64,000 nt of DNA, taken from positions 62,001-126,000 of the forward strand of contig JAJDVI010000058.1 in assembly GCA_022826195.1 (NCBI GenBank), in the 5' to 3' direction. Below, in pieces: positions 18,137 to 28,808 of this stretch. The notes below the pieces were generated by a model. It was given only the letters and a program-made list of their open reading frames with translations, searched no databases and was not told the DNA's origin. A program made the position numbers and the translations under genes. Numbering within the stretch: the stretch's first letter is position 1; each line of letters starts with the position of its first letter. This DNA comes from Acidobacteriota bacterium. Lineage in GTDB: Bacteria; Acidobacteriota; Vicinamibacteria; Marinacidobacterales; Marinacidobacteraceae.

Positions 18137-20203
18137 ATGCGCGACTATCAGACCGCCGAACTTCGCAACCTCGCCGTAGTCGGACATGGAACGTCCGGCA
18201 AGACCACGCTCGTGTCGGCTCTCCTCTACGCCGCCGGCGCCGTGACCCGCCTTGCCCGGGTGGAAGATGGAAACACCACGACGGACTTCGAAGAGGACGA
18301 GATCGAGCGCGGCATCAGCCTGAGCGCGGCGCCCACCCACTTCGACTGGGGCGGGGTCAAGGTCAATCTGGTGGACACCCCGGGGTACAGCAACTTCCTC
18401 ACCGAGGCAAAGCTGGCCATGCCGGTCGCCGACACCGCGCTCATTTCGGTCTGCGCCGTCGATGGGGTGGGGGTCAACACCGAGCGGGTCTGGAACTTTG
18501 CGGAAGAGAACCGCGCGGCCGCCATCTTCGCGATCACCCGCATGGACCGCGACCGGGCGTCGTTCGAACGCACCCTGAGTTCGATCCGGGAGACCTTCGG
18601 ACGCACCGCGATCCCGGTCCAGTTGCCCATCGGAAGCGAGTCCGGGTTTGCCGGGGTCGTGGACCTCATCACGATGAAGGCGATCAGCGGTCCCGGGCCG
18701 GAGGGGAAGGGCGCGAAGACGGGCGACGTTCCCGCCGAGCTTCAGGAGCAGGCCGAGGCGGCGCGCAACGAACTCATGGAGATGATCGCCGAATCGGACG
18801 AGGAACTGCTGGACCGGTTCTTCTCCGAGGGAGAGCTGTGTGCGGACGAGATGATTCAGGGGCTCAAGTCGGCCGTCGCCGCCCGTTCCATCTTCCCGGT
18901 GGTCGCGGTTACCGGCACGCACAACGTGGGAACCACGGCGCTCCTCGATCTGATCGTCGCGGCCGCCCCGGATCCGACCGGACGCGGGCCCGCGCGCGGG
19001 GTCGATGGTGACGGAGAGCCGGTCGAGCGGGAGGTGGACGGGGGCGCGCCGGCCAGCGTCTATGTGTACAAGACCATCGCCGACCCCTTCGCCGGGCGTC
19101 TGAGCCTTTTCCGGGTCATGACCGGAACCGTCGGTCCCGAGACCCAGCTCAGGAACCTGACCACCGGGGGAACCGGGCGTACCGGTGGCGTGAACGTCGT
19201 GAACGGGAAGGCCATGGAGGCGGTATCGAAGCTGTCAGCCGGCGATCTCGGATGTTTCGCCAAGCTGCGGGACACGTACACCGGAGACACGCTCGGCGCC
19301 GACAACGGGATCCGTTTCGTGCGTCCCGAAGTGCCGCACCCGGTCATCAGCTTCGCCATCGAGCCCAAGTCGCGGGGCGACGAGGAAAAGATCTCCCAGG
19401 CCCTGCAGCGGCTTCGCGAAGAAGACCTCACCCTGAAGTTCGAGCGCGACCAGGAGCTGCTCCTCTCGGGGACGGGACAGCTCCACATCGAGGTCGTGGT
19501 ATCCCGGCTGAAGCGGAAGTTCGGCGTCGAAGTCGATCTGAAACCGCCGCGGGTGCCGTATCGCGAGACGATCACGGTGACCGCCGAAGCCCACGGGCGG
19601 CACAAGAAACAGACCGGCGGACACGGCCAGTTCGCCGACTGCCACGTGCGCGTCGAGCCGATGGAACGCGGCGGCGACTTCGAATTCGCGAGCGAGGTCG
19701 TGGGCGGCGCGATCCCGCGCCAGTTCATCCCCGCTATCGAGAAGGGCTTCCAGGAAGCCCGGCAGAAGGGATACCTGGCCGGTTATCCCGTCGTGGACTT
19801 CAAGGCGACGGTGTTCGACGGGAAGTTCCACACCGTCGATTCGTCAGAAATCGCCTTCAAGATCGCGGCGTCCCTCGCGTTCAAGGACGCGATGTCCAAG
19901 TGCCGACCGACGCTTCTCGAACCGATCATGTCCGTCGTGATCACCGTTCCGGACGAGAACACGGGAGATGTCCTGGGCGACCTGAACTCCCGCCGCGGCC
20001 GAACCCAGGGCATGGACCGGAAGGGCTCGCAGACCGCGATCACGGCGCAGGCCCCCATGGCCGAGATGCTCACCTACGAGCCGACGCTGACCTCGCTCAC
20101 CGGGGGACGCGGGGGTTTCCACATGGAGTTTTCCCACTACGACCCGGTCCCGGGGAACCTGGCGAAGGCGCTGATCGAGGCGTACCGGTCGCGGAACGAC
20201 TAG
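18137..20203 (+). CDS. Elongation factor G-like GTPase (second EF-G paralog)
   Basis: MRDYQTAELRNLAVVGHGTSGKTTLVSALLY...LVDTPGYSNF...full EF-G domain architecture ending LTGGRGGFHMEFSHYDPVPGNLAKALIEAYRSRND. Confidence 0.93.
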   Translation: MRDYQTAELRNLAVVGHGTSGKTTLVSALLYAAGAVTRLARVEDGNTTTDFEEDEIERGISLSAAPTHFDWGGVKVNLVDTPGYSNFLTEAKLAMPVADTALISVCAVDGVGVNTERVWNFAEENRAAAIFAITRMDRDRASFERTLSSIRETFGRTAIPVQLPIGSESGFAGVVDLITMKAISGPGPEGKGAKTGDVPAELQEQAEAARNELMEMIAESDEELLDRFFSEGELCADEMIQGLKSAVAARSIFPVVAVTGTHNVGTTALLDLIVAAAPDPTGRGPARGVDGDGEPVEREVDGGAPASVYVYKTIADPFAGRLSLFRVMTGTVGPETQLRNLTTGGTGRTGGVNVVNGKAMEAVSKLSAGDLGCFAKLRDTYTGDTLGADNGIRFVRPEVPHPVISFAIEPKSRGDEEKISQALQRLREEDLTLKFERDQELLLSGTGQLHIEVVVSRLKRKFGVEVDLKPPRVPYRETITVTAEAHGRHKKQTGGHGQFADCHVRVEPMERGGDFEFASEVVGGAIPRQFIPAIEKGFQEARQKGYLAGYPVVDFKATVFDGKFHTVDSSEIAFKIAASLAFKDAMSKCRPTLLEPIMSVVITVPDENTGDVLGDLNSRRGRTQGMDRKGSQTAITAQAPMAEMLTYEPTLTSLTGGRGGFHMEFSHYDPVPGNLAKALIEAYRSRND

Positions 20204-20223
20204 CCGGTGCTCCGCGGAGCGGA

Positions 20224-20395
20224 GCGCCGGCTTGGAACGCCGGCTTCAGCCGGCACGGCCCGCCGCAGGCGGGCGGCGGGACGGACCCCATCCGCCCGAT
20301 GGCTCCGCTCTGCGCCATGCATCCGGGGTAGCGACGAACCGCCCGCGGCCCTGGGGGCCGCTGTGCGGGCTGAAGCCGGCGTTCCAGGCCGGCGC
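20224..20395. repeat. Long inverted repeat (REP-like), arms 20224-20251 and 20368-20395
   Basis: gcgccggcttggaacgccggcttcagcc vs reverse complement of ggctgaagccggcgttccaggccggcgc: 27/28 identical. Confidence 0.85.
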
Positions 20396-20561
20396 GTCAC
20401 CTTGGCTATCGGGCGCCGCGCCGAGGTGGGAACCGTCGCTTCCGTGTGCGGGTACGACGTGGGCGGGGGGGGGGCCCCCCCCGGGCCGGGGGGGGAACCG
20501 GCGGTCCGGTGTGCGGTTCCGAGGGGGGCGGTGGGGAGCCCCGCGCGTGCCGGTCTGGAGA

Positions 20562-20577
20562 CCGGCGTTCCAGGCCG
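20562..20577. repeat. Third, partial copy of the REP-like unit
   Basis: ccggcgttccaggccg is identical to 20376-20391; adjacent to the rplQ stop codon. Confidence 0.7.
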
Positions 20578-20931
20578 TCAGTCGACGAACTCGATGCGTG
20601 CCATGGGGGCGCCGTCGCCCTGGCGCGGACCGAGCTTGAGGATCCGGGTATAGCCGCCGGGACGCTCCTGGAAGCGCGGCGCCACCTCGCTGAAGAGGTG
20701 ACGGACCACCGTTTTCCGCGGCAGGATCTGGAGCGCGCGGCGACGCGCCGCCAGGTCCGACCGGCGCCCGAGCGTAACGAGCCGCTCGACGAACGGGCGC
20801 ACTTCCTTCGCCTTGGCCAGGGTGGTGCGCAGGTGTCCGTGCTCGATCAGGGTGGCGGCCAGATTCCGCAGCAGGGCGCGCCGGTGCGATGGCCGGCGGC
20901 CGAGCTTGCGGTGTGCCATCTGGTGACGCAT
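20578..20931 (-). CDS. rplQ: 50S ribosomal protein L17
   Basis: MRHQMAHRKLGRRPSHRRALLRNLAATLIEHGHLRTTLAKAKEVRP. Confidence 0.97.
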   Translation of the reverse strand: MRHQMAHRKLGRRPSHRRALLRNLAATLIEHGHLRTTLAKAKEVRPFVERLVTLGRRSDLAARRRALQILPRKTVVRHLFSEVAPRFQERPGGYTRILKLGPRQGDGAPMARIEFVD

Positions 20932-20932
20932 T

Positions 20933-21880
20933 TCAGTTCTGTCCCATGCCGAGCTTCAGGCCGAGACCGTCGAGAATCCGCTCGACTTCCTCGATGCTCT
21001 TCCGCCCGATGTTCTGCTCGCGCAGCAACTCCGATTCGCTCTTGACCACGAGGTCGCCGATCGTGGATATGTCGGCGTTCCGCAGTCCGTTGTAGGCGCG
21101 GACCGAAAGCTGGTCCGCATAGTCGTCGATGGACGTGTTGCGATGCAACTCGTAGGCCTTCTGCTCGTCGCTGATCACGACGTCTTCGGTCGCTTCGCCC
21201 TCGCCGCCCACGAAGATTCCCAGCATCTCCCTGAGCAGGCGGGCTGCGATGGTGACCGCCTCCTGGGGCCGGATCGAACCGTTGGTGTGCACGTCGATCA
21301 CGAGCTTGTCCAGGTCCGTGTCCTGACCCACCCGCGCCGGCTCAACCTTGTAGTTGACCTTGCGGACCGGAGAGTGCGTCGAATCGAGCGGGATGTAGCC
21401 GACTTCCAGGTCCGTGTCCCGGTTCCGCTCCGCCTGGATGTAGCCGCGGCCATTCTTCACCCGCATTTCGATGTCCAGCTCCGCCGGCTGGGTGATGGTC
21501 GCGAGGTGCACGTCCGGGTCCAGGATCTCGACATTGGGGTCCGTCTCGATGTCCCCCGAGGTCAGGGAACCGGCCTTCCTGCCCTTCAGCCGGATGGTCC
21601 TCGGCTGCGCCCCATGGAGCCGCAGGGGGATCCGCTTGATGTTCAGAATGATGTCCAGGGTGTCTTCCTTGACCCCCGGAATCGTTGACATCTCGTGCTG
21701 GACACCGTCGAACTTGACCGCCGTGACGGCCGCGCCCTGGATGGAGGAAATCAGCAACCGGCGCAGGGCGTTGCCGATGGTGACTCCGTAGCCCCGCTCA
21801 AAGGGATGAGCGGAAAACCGACCGAAGTCGTCACTGCTGGTTTCGATGTTGAGGCCGCTCGGCCTCCGAAGTTCAGACAT
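20933..21880 (-). CDS. rpoA: RNA polymerase alpha subunit
   Basis: FGRFSAHPFERGYGVTIGNALRRLLISSIQGAAVTAV; alpha-CTD SEL...REQNIGRKSIEEVERIL. Confidence 0.98.
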   Translation of the reverse strand: MSELRRPSGLNIETSSDDFGRFSAHPFERGYGVTIGNALRRLLISSIQGAAVTAVKFDGVQHEMSTIPGVKEDTLDIILNIKRIPLRLHGAQPRTIRLKGRKAGSLTSGDIETDPNVEILDPDVHLATITQPAELDIEMRVKNGRGYIQAERNRDTDLEVGYIPLDSTHSPVRKVNYKVEPARVGQDTDLDKLVIDVHTNGSIRPQEAVTIAARLLREMLGIFVGGEGEATEDVVISDEQKAYELHRNTSIDDYADQLSVRAYNGLRNADISTIGDLVVKSESELLREQNIGRKSIEEVERILDGLGLKLGMGQN

Positions 21881-21910
21881 AAGCGCCGTCTCTCCTTTCT
21901 TTCTGCCCCG

Positions 21911-22543
21911 TTAGCGCGAGTAGAGCTCGACGATGAGCTGGTCGCGGATCTTCAGTTGCGGGTCTTCGCCGGACGGGAGCGTGACCACCCGGCCCGACGC
22001 CACGTCATCGTCTTCGCGCTGGAGCCACTCCGGAACCGTGCGGCCTTCGGCGCGCTCCAGGACCAGTTTGAAGAAGTCCTTCTTGCGCGTCTTGTCGCAG
22101 ACGCGGATCACATCTCCCTGGTCGATGATCTTGGACGGAATGTCCACGCGTTTCCCGTTCACCTCAACGTGTCCGTGCCGGACAAAGAGCCGGGCGGCGG
22201 CCCGGGAGGGAGCGAGACCCAATCGGTAGACCGCGTTGTCGAGCCGCCGCTCCAGGAGCTGGAGCAGGAACGTGCCGGTGACGGCGCGCTCGCGTTCGGC
22301 GCGATCGAAGTACAGGCGGAACTGACGCTCGAGCAGGCCATAGGCGCGCTTCGCCTTCTGCTTCTCGCGAAGCTGAAGTCCGTAGCCCTGAACGCGGCTG
22401 CGACGGGTCTTCCCGTGGGCTCCGGGTGCGAAGTTGCGCTTGTCGATGGCGCACTTCGGGCTGAGGCAGCGATCGCCCTTCAGGAAGAGCTTGGCCCCCT
22501 CCCGGCGGCAGAGCCGGCAGACGGGACCTCGATATCTCGCCAA
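21911..22543 (-). CDS. rpsD: 30S ribosomal protein S4
   Basis: MARYRGPVCRLCRREGAKLFLKGDRC...LQLLERRLDNAVYRLG. Confidence 0.98.
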   Translation of the reverse strand: MARYRGPVCRLCRREGAKLFLKGDRCLSPKCAIDKRNFAPGAHGKTRRSRVQGYGLQLREKQKAKRAYGLLERQFRLYFDRAERERAVTGTFLLQLLERRLDNAVYRLGLAPSRAAARLFVRHGHVEVNGKRVDIPSKIIDQGDVIRVCDKTRKKDFFKLVLERAEGRTVPEWLQREDDDVASGRVVTLPSGEDPQLKIRDQLIVELYSR

Positions 22544-22552
22544 GATGTCCTC

Positions 22553-22954
22553 CTAGTTCCGGCGCTTTTTTGGTGGCCGGCACCCGTTGTGCGGAATCGG
22601 GGTGACGTCCTTGATCGACTTCACCTCGATACCGGCGGCCGAGACGGCACGGATCGCGGCTTCGCGTCCGGCGCCGGGGCCTTTCACCTTGACATCCACA
22701 TGAGTGCAGCCAAGGGCGCGAGCCTCCCGTGAGGCGGCGCCCGCCGCCTGCTGCGCCGCGAACGGCGTCTGTTTCCGGGAACCCTTGAAGCCCTGCGATC
22801 CGGCGCTGGCCCAGCAGACCACGTTTCCGGCCGGATCCGCGAAAGTGATGATCGTGTTGTGGTACGTCGCCTGGATCGACACGACGCCGGCGGTCAGCGT
22901 GCGCTTCTCGCGCTTCTTTCCCGTGCGGCGGCGGGCTGTCTTCTTCGTTGCCAT
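22553..22954 (-). CDS. rpsK: 30S ribosomal protein S11
   Basis: [52 protein letters not shown]...[13 protein letters not shown]. Confidence 0.98.
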   Translation of the reverse strand: MATKKTARRRTGKKREKRTLTAGVVSIQATYHNTIITFADPAGNVVCWASAGSQGFKGSRKQTPFAAQQAAGAASREARALGCTHVDVKVKGPGAGREAAIRAVSAAGIEVKSIKDVTPIPHNGCRPPKKRRN

Positions 22955-22971
22955 GTGGTGTTCCTGTTCCC

Positions 22972-23337
22972 TTAACGCCGGCGCATCCCGACCCGGCGAG
23001 GACCGCGGCGGGTCCGGGCGTTGGTCTTGGTGCGCTGGCCCCGTGCGGGGAGACCCCGGCGATGACGGAGCCCGCGATAGCACCCGATGTCCATGAGGCG
23101 TTTCAGATCCATCGAGATCCGCTTCCTCAGGTCTCCTTCAACGCCGCCTTCGTCGTCGATGGCCCGGCCGATCTGGCTGACCTCCTCCTCGGTCAGGTCG
23201 CTGACCCGGCGGTGGCGTTCGATCCCGACCTTGTCGAGGATCGTCGCCGCGCGGTGGGACCCCACGCCGTAGATGTACGTCAGCCCGATATCGATGCGCT
23301 TGGCGCGCGGCAGATCAACGCCGGCAATTCTGGCCAT
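22972..23337 (-). CDS. rpsM: 30S ribosomal protein S13
   Basis: [26 protein letters not shown]...[24 protein letters not shown]. Confidence 0.98.
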   Translation of the reverse strand: MARIAGVDLPRAKRIDIGLTYIYGVGSHRAATILDKVGIERHRRVSDLTEEEVSQIGRAIDDEGGVEGDLRKRISMDLKRLMDIGCYRGLRHRRGLPARGQRTKTNARTRRGPRRVGMRRR

Positions 23338-23424
23338 CGGTCAGTCTCTCCCTGTTGGTGTCGTCCGGCCCGGCCCACAATCGGACCGGCACGGAATTCC
23401 GCTTGCCGAGGTCGTCACGGTCTG

Positions 23425-23538
23425 TTACCCCTGCCGCTGCTTGTGTTTCGGGTTTTCGCAGATCACCCGCACGACCCCTCGGCGGCGGACGATCTTGCAC
23501 TTGGCGCAGATACGCCGAACGGAAGCGCGAACCTTCAT
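23425..23538 (-). CDS. rpmJ: 50S ribosomal protein L36 (zinc-binding form)
   Basis: Not in ORF track; reverse-strand [37 protein letters not shown], 37 aa. Confidence 0.96.
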   Translation of the reverse strand: MKVRASVRRICAKCKIVRRRGVVRVICENPKHKQRQG

Positions 23539-23548
23539 GTTGCCGCTC

Positions 23549-23770
23549 CTACTTGCACCGGTAGACGATCCGGCCGCGGCTCAGATCGTAGGGGGAGAGT
23601 TCCACCAGCACGCGGTCTCCCGGCAGCACCTTGATGAAGCTCTTCCGCATCTTTCCCGACACGTGGGCGAGCACCTTGTGATCGCCCGTATCGAGCTTGA
23701 CCCGGAACATGGCGTTGGGCAGAGGCTCCATGACGGTCGCCTCCACGGAAATAGCGTCTTCCTTAGACAT
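23549..23770 (-). CDS. infA: Translation initiation factor IF-1
   Basis: [43 protein letters not shown]. Confidence 0.98.
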   Translation of the reverse strand: MSKEDAISVEATVMEPLPNAMFRVKLDTGDHKVLAHVSGKMRKSFIKVLPGDRVLVELSPYDLSRGRIVYRCK

Positions 23771-24554
23771 GGTCTTCCTCTGAACCCGGGGTGGCCGGGT
23801 TCGTCTTTCTGGGCTCCGCGAGGATCCAGGGACCGCCCTCCATGACCGCGATGGATCGTTCGAAATGCGCGGAGGCGCTGCCGTCCACGGTAACGACCGT
23901 CCAGCGATCCCGCTTCACGCGCACGTCCGGGCTCCCGCGATTCACCATCGGTTCGATCGCGATCACGGCGCCCGGGATCAGGCGGGTCCGTTTGCGAGGA
24001 TCATAGAAGTTCGGGATCCAGGGCTCCGCGTGCAGGCTGGTTCCGATCCCGTGCCCGCCGTACTCGCGCACCACGGAGTAGCCGTGGCTCTCGGCATGGG
24101 TCTGCACGGCCTGCCCGATGTCCGAAACGCTGTTTCCGGGGAGGGCGGCTCCGATTCCGGCGTGGAGAGCCCCCTCGGTCACCTCCAGCAGGCGGGCCAC
24201 TTTCTCGTCGATCTCTCCGACCGCGACGGTCGTCGCGTTGTCCCCGTAGTAGCCGTCCACGATGCAGCCGAAGTCGAGGCTCACGATGTCGCCCTCCTTC
24301 AGCTTCCGCCAGCGGGAGGGGATGCCGTGGACGACCTCCTCGTTGATCGAAACGCACAGGGTCGCGGGAAACCCGTGATATCCCTTGAAGGCCGGAGGCA
24401 CCCCGTGGCGACGCAGGTTGTCGGCGGCCACGCGGTCGAGGTAGGCGGTGGTCACTCCCGGCTCCACGGTGCGGGCTAGCAGGTCCAGTGTCTCCACCGT
24501 GATCGCGTTGGCCTGGTGGAGCTTGTCCAGCTCGACGTCGGATCGGGAAATCAC
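23763..24554 (-). CDS. map: Methionine aminopeptidase type I
   Basis: GTG start overlapping the adk stop; [42 protein letters not shown]. Confidence 0.95.
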   Translation of the reverse strand: MISRSDVELDKLHQANAITVETLDLLARTVEPGVTTAYLDRVAADNLRRHGVPPAFKGYHGFPATLCVSINEEVVHGIPSRWRKLKEGDIVSLDFGCIVDGYYGDNATTVAVGEIDEKVARLLEVTEGALHAGIGAALPGNSVSDIGQAVQTHAESHGYSVVREYGGHGIGTSLHAEPWIPNFYDPRKRTRLIPGAVIAIEPMVNRGSPDVRVKRDRWTVVTVDGSASAHFERSIAVMEGGPWILAEPRKTNPATPGSEEDHV

Positions 24555-25132
24555 TGGGTCACCAACTGCGCCGCGGCGAACGGCAGGGCCGCGCACAGAC
24601 GGCCGAAGACCTCGTCGCGAGACCCGAGTCCCGGGATGTTGACGGCGCGGTCTCCGTAGTAGTCGAGGAGCGGCAGCGACTCGGACTCGTAGACCTCGAG
24701 CCGGCGGCGGAAGGCGTCCTCGCTGTCGTCCTGCCGGCCGTCCGTGCCGCGCCGGCCGCGGACCCGGGCGGCGAGTTCCACCGCCGGAACGGCGATGTTC
24801 GCAATCCACTCGGTGGCTCCGAGCCTCGCGAGGACCTCGCCAAGCGCCCGGGCCTGCGCCCGGTTCCGCGGATAGCCGTCGAGAATGAAGCCCCGGCTGC
24901 AGTCGGGAGCGGAGACCCGCTCTTCGACGATGCCCAGGACGATCTCGTCGCTCACCAGGCGGCCGGCCGCCATGATGTCGCGGGCCGCCACGCCGAGTTC
25001 CGTTCCATCCGCGACCGCCTGCCGGAGAATGGCCCCGGTCGAAATGTGGGGCAACCCCAGCGACTCGGCGAGCCGCTCCGCCTGGGTCCCCTTTCCGGAC
25101 CCGGGAGCGCCGAGGAGAATGACCGCGTTCAT
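24551..25132 (-). CDS. adk: Adenylate kinase, short-LID form
   Basis: MNAVILLGAPGSGKGTQAERLAESLGLPHISTGAILR...FILDGYPRNRAQA; short RGRRGTDGRQDDSEDAFRRRL in place of a long LID. Confidence 0.95.
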   Translation of the reverse strand: MNAVILLGAPGSGKGTQAERLAESLGLPHISTGAILRQAVADGTELGVAARDIMAAGRLVSDEIVLGIVEERVSAPDCSRGFILDGYPRNRAQARALGEVLARLGATEWIANIAVPAVELAARVRGRRGTDGRQDDSEDAFRRRLEVYESESLPLLDYYGDRAVNIPGLGSRDEVFGRLCAALPFAAAQLVTQ

Positions 25133-25149
25133 GTCAGCTCCGGGGCGCC

Positions 25150-26535
25150 TCAGCCGCGACGTCCACGAATCCGGCCCCGCTGCAGGAAGCCTTCGTAGTT
25201 GCGCATGATGAGCTGGCTTTCCACCTGCTGCGCGGTGTCCATGGCGACCCCGACCACGATGAGGATGGAAGTGCCGCCGAAGTAGAACGTCACCCCCATG
25301 CCCTCGGTGATGAAGGTCGGCAGGACCGAATCGAGCCACGGCCCGACCACCGGGATCGGAGCCACGGTGAACCCGTTCAGAAGGAACTCGGGAAGGACCG
25401 CGACCGCCGCCAGATAGATGGCGCCCACGAAGGTGAGCTTCCCGAGCACGGCGTCCAGATAGCGCGCCGTCGGACGCCCGGGCCGGATGCCCGGGACGTA
25501 CCCGCCGCTCTTCCGCATGTTGTCCGCCACGTCGGCGGGCTTGAAGACGATGGCGGTGTAGAAGTAGCAGAAGAACAGGATCGAGACGACGTAGAGCAGG
25601 GTGTAGAGCGGCATGCCCCAGCGAAGCTGCTCGGCGATGGCGGCCATCCAGCGGCTCTCGGTGAAGAGCGAGGCGAACGTCTGCGGCAGGGCAATGATCG
25701 AGCTGGCGAAGATCACCGGAATCACGCCCCCGGTGTTGATCTTCAGCGGGATGTGCGTGGACTGTCCCTGGTACATCCGGCGGCCGACGAACCGCTTCGC
25801 GTACTGCACCGGAACCCGCCGCTGGCCACGCTCGACGAACACGATGAACGCGAGGACCGCGATCATGAAGACGACGAGGAGGGCCACGCCGAAGACCGTC
25901 TGCTGTCCGACGCGGATGTTCTGAACCGTGGTGAGAATGGCCGACGGGAACATCACCACGATCCCCGCGAAGATCAGCAGCGACATCCCGTTGCCGATTC
26001 CGCGCTCCGTGATCTGCTCGCCGATCCACATGATGAACACCGTGCCGGCGGTCATCGTGAGGATGGTCATCAGGGTGAAGGAGAGCCCGGGTTCGTTCAC
26101 CAGGTTCATCCCGTCGGGAAGGGCCTGGCTCTGCAGGAAGACCGCGATGCTCGCCGACTGGATCACCGCGAGGATCACCGTGCCGTAGCGGGTGTACTGG
26201 GTGATCTTCTTGCGCCCGAGCTCCCCCTCCTTGCTGAGCTTCTCCAGATACGGCCACACCAGCGTCAGGAGCTGCAGGATGATCGACGCGCTGATGTAGG
26301 GCATTATGCCGAGCGCGAACACCGTGACCTGCGAGAGGTTGCCCCCGGAGAACATGTCCACGAAACCGAACCAGGTCGCGCGGTTCTGTTCGAAGAAGGC
26401 CGTCAGGGCCGCCGGGTTGACGCCGGGCGTGGGGACGTGGTTCCCGAGCCGGTACACGGCGAGCATGCCGAGCGTGAACAGAATCCGGGTACGAAGATCC
26501 GGAATCCGGACGATGCTGCGGACGGCGTTGATCAC
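25150..26535 (-). CDS. secY: Preprotein translocase subunit SecY
   Basis: 461-aa polytopic; [41 protein letters not shown] start overlapping the rplO stop. Confidence 0.97.
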   Translation of the reverse strand: MINAVRSIVRIPDLRTRILFTLGMLAVYRLGNHVPTPGVNPAALTAFFEQNRATWFGFVDMFSGGNLSQVTVFALGIMPYISASIILQLLTLVWPYLEKLSKEGELGRKKITQYTRYGTVILAVIQSASIAVFLQSQALPDGMNLVNEPGLSFTLMTILTMTAGTVFIMWIGEQITERGIGNGMSLLIFAGIVVMFPSAILTTVQNIRVGQQTVFGVALLVVFMIAVLAFIVFVERGQRRVPVQYAKRFVGRRMYQGQSTHIPLKINTGGVIPVIFASSIIALPQTFASLFTESRWMAAIAEQLRWGMPLYTLLYVVSILFFCYFYTAIVFKPADVADNMRKSGGYVPGIRPGRPTARYLDAVLGKLTFVGAIYLAAVAVLPEFLLNGFTVAPIPVVGPWLDSVLPTFITEGMGVTFYFGGTSILIVVGVAMDTAQQVESQLIMRNYEGFLQRGRIRGRRG

Positions 26536-27077
26536 GTCTGGTCTTCAGAGTTGCCGGCGTTCGCGCCGATGAGGTCCACGGTCCCGCCGGCGGCTTCGAT
26601 CTTGCGGCGGGCGGAAGCGCTGAAGGCGTGGGCCCGCACGGTGAGGCGCCGCTCCAGCTCACCCCCGCCAAGGACCTTGATGCGGAACGGCCGCGGGCGG
26701 ACCAGCAACGGAGATCCTTCCGGATCAGGCCGGTAGATCCGCGCGCCCTGGATCAGGCGGGCGGCCACCAGCTCGATCTCGCCGACGGTCGCACCGTCCT
26801 CGAAACGGTTGAGGTCGCCCAGATTGACGACCTCCTGACGGGTCCGGAAGATGTTGGTGAACCCGCGCTTCGGCACCCGCCGCACGAGCGGCATCTGGCC
26901 GCCCTCGAAGCCGCGGCGGAGCGAGTACCCGGACCGCGACTTGGCTCCCTTGTGGCCGCGGCCGGCGGTCTTGCCGGTTCCCGATCCGGGGCCGCGTCCC
27001 ACCCGCTTGCGGGGTCGGACGGCGCCCTCGGGCGGCGCCAGTTCATGAAGGCTCACTTGCTCGTCCTCATTCGCCAT
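26532..27077 (-). CDS. rplO: 50S ribosomal protein L15
   Basis: [26 protein letters not shown]...[18 protein letters not shown]. Confidence 0.97.
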   Translation of the reverse strand: MANEDEQVSLHELAPPEGAVRPRKRVGRGPGSGTGKTAGRGHKGAKSRSGYSLRRGFEGGQMPLVRRVPKRGFTNIFRTRQEVVNLGDLNRFEDGATVGEIELVAARLIQGARIYRPDPEGSPLLVRPRPFRIKVLGGGELERRLTVRAHAFSASARRKIEAAGGTVDLIGANAGNSEDQT

Positions 27078-27321
27078 CGGCCGATCCGGCCGTCTCCTGC
27101 GTCTCGGTCGCTTCGACGATCCGGACGAGGTGCGGAACCCGCCGCACCATCCCCCGGATCATGGGGTTGTCCGGCCGGGAAGCGGTCGCTCCCAGGCGGC
27201 GAAGCCCCAGGCCCTTCACGACCTCGCGCTGATAGCGGGTCGTGCCGGCCAGTCCGCGCACGAGTTGCACGACGATCCTCGCCCCTCCCGGGGCCGCGGC
27301 GTTGTCTTCTGGCTGCGTCAT
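27067..27321 (-). CDS. rpmD: 50S ribosomal protein L30
   Basis: [54 protein letters not shown]. Confidence 0.95.
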   Translation of the reverse strand: MTQPEDNAAAPGGARIVVQLVRGLAGTTRYQREVVKGLGLRRLGATASRPDNPMIRGMVRRVPHLVRIVEATETQETAGSADGE

Positions 27322-27325
27322 GGCT

Positions 27326-27892
27326 CTAGGCCCGGATCTCCGCCTCGATGTGGCTCACGTCCTTCCCCCGGAGTTCCGCCACCGCGGTCTTCGAGCGAAG
27401 GGAGAGGAGCGCGACCATCGTCGCTTCCACCACGTTCTTCGGATTGGCGGTTCCGAGCGACTTGGTCAGGATGTCCTTGATTCCGGCGAGCTCGATGACG
27501 GCGCGCACCGGACCGCCGGCGATCACCCCGGTTCCCTCCGAGGCCGGCTTCAGCAGGACGCGGCCCGCTCCGAACACCCCCACGACCTCGTGAGCGATGC
27601 TCGTTCCCTCGCGGGGAACCGTGGTCAGATTCTTCTTGGCGATCTCGATTCCCTTCTTGATCGCCGCCGGCACCTCGCGCGCCTTGCCGAGACCGAAACC
27701 CACGCGGCCGTCCTCGTTTCCAACGACAACCAGGGCGGAAAAGGACAGGTTCTTCCCGCCCTTGACCACCTTGGTCACCCGGTTGATCGAGACGACCTTG
27801 TCCTTGAGATCGGGATCGCCGGTCCGCTCCACCTGCGTGTTGCGCGAACCGCTCCGAGGCCTCGACCGGCCGCCCGCGTCCATGTTCAGCAC
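27326..27892 (-). CDS. rpsE: 30S ribosomal protein S5
   Basis: [44 protein letters not shown]. Confidence 0.97.
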   Translation of the reverse strand: MLNMDAGGRSRPRSGSRNTQVERTGDPDLKDKVVSINRVTKVVKGGKNLSFSALVVVGNEDGRVGFGLGKAREVPAAIKKGIEIAKKNLTTVPREGTSIAHEVVGVFGAGRVLLKPASEGTGVIAGGPVRAVIELAGIKDILTKSLGTANPKNVVEATMVALLSLRSKTAVAELRGKDVSHIEAEIRA

Positions 27893-28239
27893 TGAACCCC
27901 TCCATTCCTCACCGCGTCGGCGAGGGCCTTGATCCGGCCGTGGTAGCGGGATCCGCCGCGATCGAAGACCACGGTCTCGATGCCGGCGGCGCGGGCCCGC
28001 TCGGCCAGCTTCTCGCCGACCAGCGCGGCGCCCCTGGCGTTTCCACCGCTCTCGATCCCGGTCTCGCGGCTTCCCGCGGCAACGAGGGTCGTGCCGGCGG
28101 CGTCATCGATCACCTGCGCGTAGATGTGCTTCAACGAGCGATAGACCGCCAGCCGCGGGCGCGCGGCGGTGCCGGTGATCTTCTTGCGAATGCGGGCATG
28201 GATGCGCCGCCTTCGCTGGCGGCGGGTCGTGATTCGCAT
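27886..28239 (-). CDS. rplR: 50S ribosomal protein L18
   Basis: [46 protein letters not shown]...[23 protein letters not shown]. Confidence 0.97.
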   Translation of the reverse strand: MRITTRRQRRRRIHARIRKKITGTAARPRLAVYRSLKHIYAQVIDDAAGTTLVAAGSRETGIESGGNARGAALVGEKLAERARAAGIETVVFDRGGSRYHGRIKALADAVRNGGVQC

Positions 28240-28258
28240 GGCTCCTCGGTCCTCGGGA

Positions 28259-28792
28259 TCAGGCTCCGGTCTTTCCTGCCTTCTTGATGAGGCGCTCGCC
28301 GGTGTAGCGAACCCCCTTCTGCTTGTACGGGTCCGGCTTGCGGAGCGCGCGGATGCGCGCCGCCACCTGCCCGACGGCCTGCTTGTCGGCGCCCGACACG
28401 ACGACGTGGGTGTTCTTCTCGACCTGGACGTCGATCCCGTCAGGCAACGCCAACTCGATGGGGTGGGAATACCCCAGCGCGAACGAGACATTCCGTCCCT
28501 TCACCTGCGCCCGGTACCCGACTCCCACGATGTCCAGTTCCTTCTTGAAGCCCTCGGAAACCCCGGTCACCGCGTTCGCGAGGAGCGCCCGGGTGAGGCC
28601 CCAGTAGGCCCGGTTGCCCGAGGTTTCCCGGAGGGACACCTGAGCCACGCTGCCATCGAGTTTCACCTCGATGCCCGGGAGGACCGGACTCGTGAGGACG
28701 CCCTTCGGACCCTTCACGCGGGCCTCGGAACTCTGGATCGTGATCGAGACCCCCGACGGAACGGGGATCGGCTTGGCGCCTATGCGGGACAT
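28259..28792 (-). CDS. rplF: 50S ribosomal protein L6
   Basis: [34 protein letters not shown]...[14 protein letters not shown]. Confidence 0.97.
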   Translation of the reverse strand: MSRIGAKPIPVPSGVSITIQSSEARVKGPKGVLTSPVLPGIEVKLDGSVAQVSLRETSGNRAYWGLTRALLANAVTGVSEGFKKELDIVGVGYRAQVKGRNVSFALGYSHPIELALPDGIDVQVEKNTHVVVSGADKQAVGQVAARIRALRKPDPYKQKGVRYTGERLIKKAGKTGA

Positions 28793-28808
28793 GCGAACAA
28801 CCCTCGGG

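Noticed and set aside
17656-19011. 451-aa ORF starting MRKLTRHSTPAGSPLKRSPSARSSLRFGRNTPGI
   Set aside because: Start lies in the structured repeat and the rest is an alternate frame of the EF-G paralog; a similar peptide arises from the other repeat copy at 58414-58671, reflecting the DNA repeat and not a protein family
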